A stretch of 64,000 nt of DNA from NCBI GenBank assembly GCA_949987705.1, contig OX465282.1, positions 82,386,070 through 82,450,069 on the forward strand. The letters are read 5' to 3'. The position numbers were made by a program, and so were the translations under genes. This document shows, one piece after another, positions 1 through 9,800 of this stretch. Each line of letters starts with the position of its first letter. Position 1 is the first letter of the stretch. Under the pieces are notes generated by a model. It worked only from the letters and a program-made list of their open reading frames with translations. It was not told the origin of the DNA and did no database searches. This DNA comes from Thereva unica (Eukaryota > Arthropoda > Insecta > Diptera > Therevidae).

Positions 1-603
1 TGCATTGGGAAACTTCTTCTAAATAAACCAGCTCAATGTCATCTAATTGAAAGATCAGTGACATCAGAAATCATCCAACCTGAGCCAAATTATCTACTCC
101 TGATGAATATACCAGAGACAGTCATCAAGCCCTCATGTGGTTCCAGCTTCAATCTAAAAGGGACACATCTTTTACGAATAAATAATTGCACAGTCCGAAT
201 AAATAACATCGATTATACCGACGATATGGGTACATATTGGGACGAAATTCACATATACCCCACCGTCCTACAACAAATAAACTATTCATCATTGATAGAA
301 GACCTAAGATTGCGGAAACTAAGAATCAACAGTGTTAACGATAGAAGAGAAATAGAACTGCTAGCCATAAAAACGAGGAAAAGTGACATCATAACAACCT
401 CGACGCTGGGAATTAGCAGCATCATTATCATCATTGCACTGCTTTACCTGTACCGTAAATCAACCAAAAAGGATCATCCAGTCATCTGCAACATTTCTCA
501 ACGTCCATCAGAAGAACCCACAGCAGGAAGAAGTGAAATGCAGCTCTTTTGGCCCTCGCTGCATTCTTTAGGAGGGAGGAGTTATGTTACCACATTAGAA
601 TAG
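1..603 (+). CDS. env: Errantivirus envelope (F-like) protein, C-terminal part
   Basis: The frame is open from base 1, so this is a 5'-truncated view of a longer gene; the nominal start at 58 is GTG and is not meaningful. The visible part has a Cys-containing ectodomain (CGSSFNL, then an LLRINNCTV stretch). A leucine-rich membrane-proximal helix follows, then one hydrophobic segment (about 20 residues rich in Ile, encoded near 395-450) followed by basic YRKSTKK, and a short cytoplasmic tail. This is the usual C-terminal layout of the baculovirus-F-like envelope glycoproteins of insect errantiviruses, which mediate membrane fusion. The stop codon lies inside the LTR, as is common when env abuts the 3' LTR. 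No frameshift is visible. Assignment is by layout and motif. Confidence 0.7.
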   Translation, partial: CIGKLLLNKPAQCHLIERSVTSEIIQPEPNYLLLMNIPETVIKPSCGSSFNLKGTHLLRINNCTVRINNIDYTDDMGTYWDEIHIYPTVLQQINYSSLIEDLRLRKLRINSVNDRREIELLAIKTRKSDIITTSTLGISSIIIIIALLYLYRKSTKKDHPVICNISQRPSEEPTAGRSEMQLFWPSLHSLGGRSYVTTLE

Positions 604-1172
604 ATAAATACAAATAATCCTTATAGTAATGTTCCCACATTAAATACAACATAAGCATAATATTCTTTCATTGCCATTAAATTTTTGCTCTTTAAACCAT
701 AGAATTTGTCTGGACGGTTTCCGCCGATCCAATTTCCCTCTTTAGAAAACTTCTTAATCAGCAAATTGTAATAATAAAATTTTACCTTAGAGATATTCTA
801 ATAAGCTTTCAGCAATCACTTACAGTTTATAATTCAAAGCGTTAACTTGTATCGTTGTCGTTTAGTGGAAATAAATTTTATTTTTTAAAATCTTTATTTT
901 TTTTCTGTTTTGGCTCAACCCAAAACTTAAGTCGCGCGACCCATTCACTCATTAAACTTTAGTTGGTGAGGAGTGAAGCAGGCAGCTCCCTACCGCCTAA
1001 AGTTTTCTTAATTAATAAATTAATGCTTAAGAATGGCTGACGCTCCTCGGGGTGTGCAGCTTTGTGGATCGAGTTCGCGGATGAAAATTGTGCGGTGCAC
1101 TTTTATGACCTTTGACCCCAGATAGCGCCGTCTCAGAGTTTAATACGAGTGGTTGCAGTTGGTACCATAACT
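580..1172 (+). repeat. Errantivirus 3' LTR
   Basis: A 593-bp LTR bounded by AGTTAT at 580 and ATAACT ending at 1172 (perfect inverted hexamers), preceded by the polypurine tract GGAGGGAGG. The partner LTR is upstream of the window, so LTR age cannot be judged. Confidence 0.65.
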
Positions 1173-1530
1173 CCTTTTTAATTTAACTCCCCTCCCCTAT
1201 CTCTTGCTACTTATTTCCTCCCGTCGCTGTCATTTTTATATATTTGTCATCAGCATGTCGAGAGGCCATCGGAGAGTTGTACCCTAAAAGCTACACAGTC
1301 AGACTGGAGAAAGGATAATCTTTGAAACCAAAAAAAATATAAAGGGTGAGAGGGCGCGCCCATATATATGAATGTGCTCAGGATGACCCCAAAAAGGACA
1401 TATTTAAAAATCAAGGTCATCGGAGAGTTGTAACCCAAAAGCTAGAATTTCCAAATTATTTATTTACTACAAGAACAGCCATAGATGGATCGGGCGATAC
1501 ACACGTCGCCGCATATATATATATATCAAT
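1173..1530. other. Intergenic stretch with short imperfect direct repeats
   Basis: No gene is seen. A ~30-bp block containing CATCGGAGAGTTGTA and AAAAGCTA occurs twice (about 1267 and 1419), about 150 bp apart. An AT dinucleotide run (1513-1526) lies just before the ATG of the small ORF at 1531 and could act as a TATA-like promoter. This is the left edge of the viral block; the true virus/host junction cannot be located. Confidence 0.5.
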
Positions 1531-1677
1531 ATGCAAATAAGGACTACAGCACAGCAACTGCAGAGAGTCATCCTTCACGAAGTCTACCACTTTCTGCGAG
1601 TTCCGCACGCACCACAGGACGCTTCCAATACAATAATGCACGAATTTATCCGCGACATTTTAAAAATAAAATACTAG
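1531..1677 (+). CDS. Small viral ORF, 48 aa, function unknown
   Basis: An uninterrupted 48-codon ORF starts at ATG 1531, directly after an AT-repeat TATA-like stretch, and stops at TAG 1675-1677. That stop is six bases from the stop of the convergent lef-8-like gene. The product is mainly helical and charged (QQLQRVILHEVYHFLR near the N-terminus), with no signal peptide or Cys motif. The tail-to-tail packing against lef-8 is typical of compact dsDNA insect viruses and is the main reason to believe it. I do not recognise a family. Confidence 0.4.
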   Translation: MQIRTTAQQLQRVILHEVYHFLRVPHAPQDASNTIMHEFIRDILKIKY

Positions 1678-1683
1678 CGAGTA

Positions 1684-4259
1684 CTAGCGATTGTTTATCC
1701 TATCGGCGACCTGTCTGTACTCGTCGTGGTCCATTAAATTATCGAGCTTAGTTTCCTTGCCACCGTGCCGCACAGCTACGTTCACTCGCACAGCATTTAT
1801 TGTGCCGAGGGCATTGCTATTCTCCATCGGAAGGATGCGACCGCGCTCCTCCCGGGATAGAGTTGCCTGGTAGTAGTCGTACACCCCGTGGTTGACGTTG
1901 TTTGTTGACAAGATGTGCACCTGGTAGTTGTCGAATTTCGTGGGGGCAATGTTCTTAAACGAAGATGCAGTATTCTTGAGGGCCCCCATCTGGTATTGTC
2001 CGCGGAGTATCTCGCTAGTGGGGTTGTTGCGCCGCAGTCGCTTCATCTGGCCCACGGGCTGGCGGGCAGGTATCGAGAATATCGATGCCACCACCTCCGT
2101 CTTGCTGTCGTAGCGGGAGCAGTCCTGCGGCAGCACGATGCCCTTCTGGCTGCAATCGTCGCAAAACTTCATGCCATCGTAATTGGAGCACTCGATGCTC
2201 GTGACAACATCGACATACATACGGAGAGTCTTTCCAATGGTCGCCCGCACAATGCCAGTCACACAGATATCGAAATTTTCGCTCTCCAGGTGATGCATCT
2301 CATCGAAATACTTGTATATGTTGTATATGCGGCCAGCGGCATTCTCAGATTCCACCGCGTACATTTTGATTTGCGGAAATATCTTGATGCTGAGTGGTGC
2401 ACCAAATTTTTCAATCCGCATGACCTTTAGCTCCTTGCGTATCGGCATGCCCATCGAGTTTCTCGTCACCATGCAGTTGGCGGCGGTAAGGTTGTCCTCG
2501 AACACGATATTAGTGCTCCGGTCGAAATCGAACTCGAAGCGCGTCTTGTGCATAATTACGCACGGCACCTTTATGTCTCGGTTAATGATGTAGCTGTCAC
2601 CGATAATCTGCGGATGACTGCTAAAACGAAGGTCGACGCTCATTAGCATGTCGTTTGGGTTCAGATTTTTAATGGCGACATTGGTGTTTTCGTTGGTATA
2701 GCCAAAGTACTTTAGGGTCTTGCTCGTGGAATATCGGTTTTTCATATGGTTGGTCGCAATCAATAGCTTGCTAATTACTGCATATTGGGCGTCGGCAACC
2801 GTCTGCTCCGAAATGTTGGGCCCGAAAACCCTCAAGGTCACAGGTATGTCGTCGGCGCGCAGCGTATTGTGCAGCTCGAGTGGTGAAATCGCACAGTCAC
2901 CGACTCTAATGAATGGTATACCCGGATAAATGTTGATAATTAGAAAGTCACTCGTTTCGTAGTACTCGTACTGCGAATTTAATTGCTTCAAGGCGCGCAG
3001 GGTGGACGTGTCGATTCTATCCACTGCTAATTGATATTTTGTGCATATGCAGCCATTTATCAGCACGTGTTTTTTCACGTTTGCGCCACGCTCATAGGCG
3101 ACAATTAGCCCCGATTTGCACATGAATTCAATCACATCATTTATCGAGTCACCGCGTGCCAGCGTCGCCTTTGTCGAGATCTCGACAGTGTCCAGCAGCG
3201 TGAGCCCCCTGTTGGGCTGATTTATATTCATACTGCGCTCGATCGGGCACAAAAAGAACTCTGTGCGCTCCGGAACACTAGATTTCAGCACGCTGCGGCC
3301 GGTGGGGCGCACCACATATCTGTCGTACCGGGCCACGGCCGCCTCGCGGGTAGTGGGGATCTGGTTCGACGCAATCTTGCGGTAGTGGAACCCCGATATG
3401 CCGCAAAGTCCATTGGCCGATAGTTCTTCTTCGTGTCGTTGACCGAGGCAAACTCGATGCGCGTCGACAGAAACTTTTCGAGCTCGCCCCTTAACATGTA
3501 GCGGCGGATCAGCTTCCAATCATAGCGAGCCATCTGGCAGACCTCCATCAGTATGTGCATCATCGAAAAGATGAGCTTGTTCTCCATGCTGTCGATGGGC
3601 ACAGTGTGCCTGTATATCTTTGACACCACGTCGTATATTTGGCTCATATCGAGGTGGGCGCCATCTACTGGAAACTCGATCGGTATGTCGAATATGCCCG
3701 GGGCGAGCGTGTAGTTCTTGCCCAGGTTGCTACGGTACACCATCTCGCCAGATTGCACCACAGTCAGCCGGTGCCCAGATTCCTGGCTGTCGTACAGATA
3801 TATGCAAAAGATGTCGTTGCTGCGCTTGACCATGTGACCCATCTGCTTGCGGTTGGTGAAGATGTTGGGGAAGTAGCAGAGCGTCCCATCGACAAAGATC
3901 ATGCCAAACAGGTTGTCGAAGCAGGACAAGTCGCGGCGGTACCTCTCCGGATAGAGCTTCTGGAACACGGCGTGATCGAGCTCGGACCCAATCAGGATCG
4001 GGAATATGTTGCACACGTGGCCCTGCCTGCATTCGACGGTGCTGCAGTACGTGATGCACGTGAAGTAGGCCTCGTGCATATTCTTGCAGTGGTACAGCGG
4101 GGCATGCTCACTGTTCAACATGCAACCAGGATCCGAGACAAAGGAAAAAAAATATTTTGCATTCAGGGGCGAGCGCTGGCACGGCAGAAATGACTCAACG
4201 AGCTCGTTGTGCGCGAGAAATTCGTCATACTCGGCGATGGTCGATTTATGCGGCAGCAT
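1684..4259 (-). pseudogene. lef-8: lef-8-like viral RNA polymerase large subunit, frameshifted
   Basis: Related to LEF-8, the beta-like subunit of the four-subunit RNA polymerase that transcribes late genes in baculoviruses and nudiviruses. The N-terminal ~285 codons run from ATG 4259. The remaining ~575 codons continue in another frame to the stop at 1684. The two frames overlap at 3285-3519, and the sensible protein sequence switches frame near 3405-3420, which implies a one-base-type indel. The key evidence is the LEF-8 signature region at about 2120-2185, reading GMKFCDDCSQKGIVLP (G-x-K...QKG), followed by an RQPVGQ block, as expected near the beta-subunit C-terminus. Total size (~860 codons) is in the LEF-8 range. 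The start overlaps the preceding small ORF. An assembly error could mimic the frameshift. No joined sequence is given. Confidence 0.75.
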
Positions 4260-4377
4260 TGTCGGTCTTGTTTATGCTCTTGGATACGTTTGTCTTTTTG
4301 TAGATGTACCATGTGAGGGCGCCGACAGCGATAACTGCAACAATTATGATTGTTATGGTTACATATGTAAACTCCAT
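4246..4377 (-). CDS. Small single-pass membrane protein, 43 aa (viral, unknown)
   Basis: The ORF runs from ATG 4377 to TAA 4246-4248 and was missed by length filters. Residues 4-24 are strongly hydrophobic (a run of Ile/Val/Ala/Gly ending LTWYIY) and are followed by a Lys/Asn-rich tail, so an N-terminal membrane anchor with a short soluble tail is predicted. Its last codons overlap the lef-8 ATG at 4259 in another frame, giving a tightly overlapping tandem pair. Small N-terminal-anchor proteins are common among virion proteins of this virus class, but no specific family is assigned. Confidence 0.5.
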   Translation of the reverse strand: MEFTYVTITIIIVAVIAVGALTWYIYKKTNVSKSINKTDNAAA

Positions 4378-4432
4378 CCTCTTATATATTACCTATCGAT
4401 CCGCGCTGTCCAACGTCTGGGGAGATACTGCT

Positions 4433-4938
4433 CTACACCAGATATTTCTCTTGGTTTACAACGATATTATTGAGGGGGGTGGTGCGTCTTATCGCATTCA
4501 CGATATTTTCGGCAGAGACACATGATCCGTACAGGTTGACGCGCAGCAGCTCTATGGCGTCAAAGGTCGCTAAAAAGTCGCGCACTAGTGTCGCCAGTTG
4601 CGTTATGATGCCGCACGATGTGAAGAATGTGAGCGTCTTTCGCTTGAGATCGACAATGATCTGGCGGCGCTTGTTGTTGACGACTGGGTCCGGGAACGCA
4701 AACTCGTCATTCTGTATGATCTCGTCCCGTACAATGATCACGGGATCGTTCTCATAGATATTGCGCACCACATTGACCACATTGATCCAGCGCTCATTGT
4801 AGGCGGACACCTTATCGGAATTCTTTCTCGTGAAATTGTAGTTGGTCAGAACGATGAGCGGCTCTTCGGTCCCGTCCATTTGTTGGCATGCCGTACTTGT
4901 CAGCACGTTGCCGTAGCAGCGGTTCAAGTAGTTGCGCA
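4433..4938 (-). pseudogene. Viral gene A, C-terminal part (split by Gypsy insertion)
   Basis: About 168 codons ending at 4433. The apparent ATG at 4937-4939 borrows one base of the Gypsy LTR. On the far side of the element (22941-23833, minus strand) another ORF runs into the LTR in the matching phase. With one copy of the 4-bp target duplication CGCA removed, the two meet in frame. This is therefore the 3' end of a ~465-codon viral gene, not an independent gene. The part seen here contains alternating hydrophobic and charged segments and no recognised motif. The gap of about 55 bp to the 43-aa ORF fits a same-strand cluster with lef-8. Function unknown. Confidence 0.7.
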
Positions 4939-6464
4939 TGTTATATATTTGTTATATAACTGTTTTGCTATTGTTTTTTTTTTTCGTTTTATATATTTCT
5001 TTTTTATTTATTTATATTTTATTTCTTTGGATAAAATCACTGTGGTTTGTAATTCTTAAAAAATATCTTACTTGTTTTTGTTTTAACGGAATCCCGTTTT
5101 TTATTTATTTATAATGATACTTATAAACTTCACTTAGAGCTGGTACTTTTATAAAGGTTTTGCACAATACAATTAATTAAAAAAAATCGCAATTCCTATG
5201 AATATCGTTCACTAATTTTCAATCTAAACAAACAACCATATTATCGTTTTAACAAGAAAGGAATCCCGAACGGATATTTTGAATCCTTATGCAAATACGT
5301 TTTAACGACAGAATGCACCAAACTTTTTCTTATTATAATTATACATAAACTTACACAGGTATTATATATTGATTTATAAACTTACAAAAGTTATCATTAT
5401 TTATTAATATTTATATTTATAAGCTTCACTTTTGCGTTTTCAATCTAAACAAACAACCATATTATCGTTTTAACAAGAAAGGAATCCCGAACGGAAATTT
5501 TGAATCCTTATGCAAATACGTTTTAACGATAGAATGCACCAAACCTTTTCTTATTATATTTATACATAAACTTACACAGGTATTATATATTGATTTATAA
5601 ACTTACAAAAGTTATTATTATTTATTAATATTCACATTTATAACCTTCACTTTTGCGTTTTCATTACAATCTATATTTTTTTTTTATTTATTAACTTAAC
5701 AACAATAGCATTTATCTGTTATATTTTCCTTTTTTTTTCAATAAACTTTCTATTTGAATTTCGTTTTTCACTTTAGCAGTAAAATAACAATACTATCTAT
5801 TTTCATCAACAGTACATAAACTTTTTATTTCGCCGCGCCGCCGAGAACCGATAATTAGGTAAATCAAAACACACCCGCCGTAGTTTAGTAGAAGACAACA
5901 CTCTTTTTAGAAAACTCCACCGCCGCCGGTGATGGTTGAAAAAAAACCCTCGCAACTGGCTTAGAACTTTTTTATTAAACTTTTTCCGAATTCAGGGACG
6001 CGCCCGCCGCGGATGAAGAACAAAACTAGACTCATCGATCGATCACTCGATCGATCCTCAGTTTCCCGAAACTTTTCTTTCCAAAAACCCTTCGTTTGCA
6101 CTTTTCCTCCGGGCATTCAACCTAGGTGCAAAAATCACCTGCTGGTGCTTGACCCAAGGCTGAGGTCGCCGGCCGGAAAAACGCACCCGTCGGCTTTTCT
6201 TCAAGTGGCCTGAAAGCTGGCGCAATTTGCTTACGAGCTTTTTTCTTTCATTTATTAATTTCGCAAGACAAATTGCGCTAATTATTCTTGCCAATTTCCT
6301 TTGGCGTTTCAGGTTACACTTGGATTTTGTGCACGGGTCATTTACCGGCCCGTGCATTTTTTATGTCAACAAAATTCCGGGTTCAAGGAATTTTGGATTT
6401 GGAAATTTAGAAATTATTAGAAATTTTCTTAATTTTGAGGGTTGCTCAAAATTTCTACATAACA
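4939..6464 (-). repeat. Gypsy 3' LTR (left copy)
   Basis: A 1526-bp LTR, TGTTATATA...CATAACA on the plus strand. It contains an internal direct duplication with a 221-bp period (5220-5440 and 5441-5661) and a self-complementary GATCGATCACTCGATCGATC at about 6038-6057. Small ORFs inside (for example 6013-6213) recur identically in the right LTR only because the LTR is duplicated. Confidence 0.85.
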
Positions 6465-6811
6465 TTCCTTCCCCCCTGAAGCAAGAGAATCGCTACGGAG
6501 TAGAGCGATTCTCGTAGTTGAGATTATAAGGGAGAGGAGGGTGAATGCAAAATCAACAAAAAAAAGGTAAGATTATATGTAAATGAAGTTTTTATTAGGG
6601 GATGAAGTGGTTTGATAGTCACGAGAAATAATAGTAAATATATCGGTGGAAGGTGTAAACCAGAGGCTAGCTCTAGTTTGCCTGTGTGTGGGATATGGAG
6701 ACATGAGTTGAGGTCTGCTAATTCAAGACCCGTCTAATTTTTCGTTTCATTGGATTAAAGGTAGTATTGGTGGCTATTGTGTGTAAGGCCCGTTTGGGTC
6801 GTATACATTTT
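6465..6811 (-). other. Gypsy 3' untranslated region with polypurine tract
   Basis: A non-coding spacer between the pol stop and the 3' LTR. The 16 bases next to the LTR are, on the element strand, an A/G-rich tract (CAGGGGGGAAGGAA), a good polypurine primer for plus-strand synthesis. No env frame is seen here. Confidence 0.65.
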
Positions 6812-9800
6812 TTAATTTTCTTCATAAAAGGGTTTTAGTCGGTTGTTGTGAACTGTTACTAGCTTCTTATTTATTTTAATTGTTGAGTTTACTGGGCTGG
6901 GGACTGCGACCACTGTATAGGGTCCGATCCATATTTGGGATAATTTGTTCTTGCGCGCTTCGTTGTGTAGTAGAACCTTGTCTCCTACGTGTAGTGTTTG
7001 AGGTCGTGCCTTCCCATCATAATATCTTTTGGAGCGGTTTTTACTAGCGAGTAGATTCTTACGTGCCAGTGCGTATGATTTTTGCAATTTATACCGAAGT
7101 TGATGGTAATAACTTTCGTGATTGTATATAGGTTCTGGCTCTCGTTTTAAATTGGATGGGACGTCGGCTGTAAAGCCGTAGAGGCAATCCATGGGGGTTA
7201 GTTTTGTCCCCTCCTGTACACTGTTGTTGTACACGAATGCTGCTGTCCGAAGAAAATTGTCCCAGCTTTGGGGGCTCTCGTCTACGAGGGTGCGCAAGTA
7301 TTCTATTAAAGGTCTGTGAGCGCGTTCTAGGGCTCCATTGGACTGAGGGTGGTATGCTGAGGTTTGGAGTTTCTTAACCTTTAAGAGCCTACACACGCTT
7401 TTGAAAAGGTCACTCAGGAAGTTTGATCCCTGGTCGGTGACTATTTGTTTTGGTATGCGATAGCGCGTGACGATTTCGTCGAAGAAATTTTGTGCTACCG
7501 TGTGAGCTTCCCCATTGGGAATGGCATACCAATCGACGAATTTTGTTAGGTTATCCTGGAAGGTTAGGATGTACTTGTTTCCCGAATGTGTTTCTTCCAG
7601 GGGGCCTACTATGTCTAAATAGACTTTATCGAAGGGTTTATCAGCAATGTCCGTGATAACCATGGGCATTCGGAATTGTCTAGAGGCCTTCATGGTTTGA
7701 CATTTCTTGCACCTTCTTATATAGCGAGAGATATCGCGGAACATACGCCTCCACCAATATTTTTGGCGGATACGGTTATAGGTCTTCACGACTCCTTGGT
7801 GTCCACCGAAGGGGGAATCGTGATAATCTTTTAGGATTGTATTTATCTCCTCCTGACTGGTAATGACCTCAACTTTCTTCTTCCCTTTGAGGTTGTTGTC
7901 TTTGGGAGGGTCTTCTGGGGTTTCATCTTCGATCTCAGGCGATTTGGGCCCTTCCTCTGAGTGGGGGGCTTCTAGAGACGTAGTTCTTTTGTCCTTTTCG
8001 TCGTCTTTCTGCTTTTGCGCCTGTGCCCTTGTGATGATGTTGCATTGCTTGGGCGTCTCTTCTTGTTTTGTTTGGAGGTGTTTTCCGGGTTGGTGAACTT
8101 GAGCTTCTACCGTGAAGGTTTTTGGCTCCTCTACGTAGTGCGGTATACGGCTGAGTGCATCAGCATTTGTATTATATTTTCCCGGTTTGTACTCGATAGT
8201 GTAGTCGTATTCCGACAGCTTGTGGTGGAATGTCACTAGTCGAGTAGTTGGGTCTTTGACGTTGAATATGCCTTTGAGGGGTTTATGGTCCGTGTAGACC
8301 GTAAACTTCCGACCCAATAGATAACACCTGAAGTTTTTCACAGCCCAGACTATTGCCAGCAACTCTTTCTCAATGGTGGAGTAGTTGCGTTCTGCCTTGT
8401 TTAGGGTGCGGCTTGCGTAGGCAATAGGCTGGTCTTTTCCTACTTCTCCCTGAGAGAGCACTGCTCCGAGTGCCTCACTGCTCGCATCCGTTGTCAAGTT
8501 AAACGGCTTGTCGAAATCTGGATAGATTAGCAGTGGGGGGGATACTAAATTATTTTTTATTTGTTGGAATGCGTCTTCACACTTTGGTGTCCAAGAAAAC
8601 TTTACGCCTTTGCGTAGAAGGTTCGTTAAGGGACGGACTGTTTTTGAAAAATCTGGGACGAATTTTCGGTAGTAATTGGCAAGGCCTAAGAACGATTGCA
8701 CTTGCCTGATAGTCCGTGGGGCAGGGAACTTCTGGACGCATTCCGTTTTTCGTGGGTCTGGCAGAGCTCCTTTCTCTGAGCAAACGTGACCCAAATAAAC
8801 AACTTCTTTTCGGAGGAATTGGCACTTTTCTGGTTGTAATTTGAGGTTATTTTCCCTCAACCGGTCGAAGACTCTCCGAAGTTTAGTATTATGGTCCTCA
8901 AGGTTTTTACCGTAGATGACGATATCATCCAGGTAGACAAGACATTCGAGGCCTTGCAGGCCCGTGAGGACATAGTTCATGAGCCGTTGGAACGTAGCCG
9001 GGGCACCTTTTAGCCCGAACGGCATACGTTTGAACTCATAGTGGCCGTAATTTGTGCTGAAGGCTGTTTTAGCGCGATCTTGTGGTTCCACAAGTACTTG
9101 GTGGTAACCACTGGCCAAGTCGAGGGTGGTGAAATATCTTGAGTGACCGAGTTGGTCTAGAATATCCTCGATTCGTGGCAGGGGAAATGCGTCGCCTATG
9201 GTTTTTTCGTTGACTTTTCGAAAGTCAACAACTACTCGCCACTTCTTCTCTCCATTAGGGCCCGCTTTTTTGGGGACCACTAATAAGGGTGAGTTCCATG
9301 GGCTCTTACTGGGTTGGACTATGTCGTTGTCCAACATTTCTTCTAGTTGCTCGTTAATTACCTGCCTTTGTGTCTCGGGCAGTCTATACATTTTTTGGTT
9401 AATAACTTGGTCATAGACCATTGGGATTTCGTGGGAGATAGCGTCTGTGTACGTGAGCTTGTCTCCCTTTAAGTGGAATATGTCTGCGTATTCGTGACAT
9501 AGTTCCTTTATGGACCTCTTCTCTTCGGTCGTTAGTGGATGATCAAGGTTGAGCTCCTCGTCAACCTTTTGAATGCGCTGTGCACGCTCTTGGTCGTCCG
9601 GGTCTTCGTGGTCCGGGAATATGTGTCTGATGTGTAATGGGTTTGCGGCTTCCTGGTCACTGCTCTTGTGACCCCGTTTTAATTTGACCCCTAGTTTTTT
9701 CTGCCATTTGCGGCTTGTTTTGAGCGGTGGGGTGCCGGTTTTGGTTACCGGTCTTCCACACTCGCCGTTGTCGTTCTTGACAAAGAGCCTTGGGCTAGAA

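Larger units (their letters stand above)
1..1172 (+). mobile_element. Errantivirus (Ty3/Gypsy with env), 3' end only
   Basis: The window opens inside a retrovirus-like Gypsy element. An env C-terminus (1-603) is followed by a purine-rich tract (571-579) and an LTR whose termini are the inverted AGTTAT...ATAACT, the AGT..ACT type of terminus used by insect errantiviruses. The 5' part lies outside the window, so the target duplication cannot be tested. The element sits just upstream of endogenous viral DNA that begins at about 1173. Confidence 0.75.

Noticed and set aside
1915..2430. 171-aa plus-strand ORF opposite lef-8
   Set aside because: Antisense shadow of the lef-8-like gene, which carries the recognisable motif.
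6013..6517. Small ORFs repeated at 22506-22914
   Set aside because: They lie in the two Gypsy LTR copies; repetition reflects LTR duplication, not a gene family.
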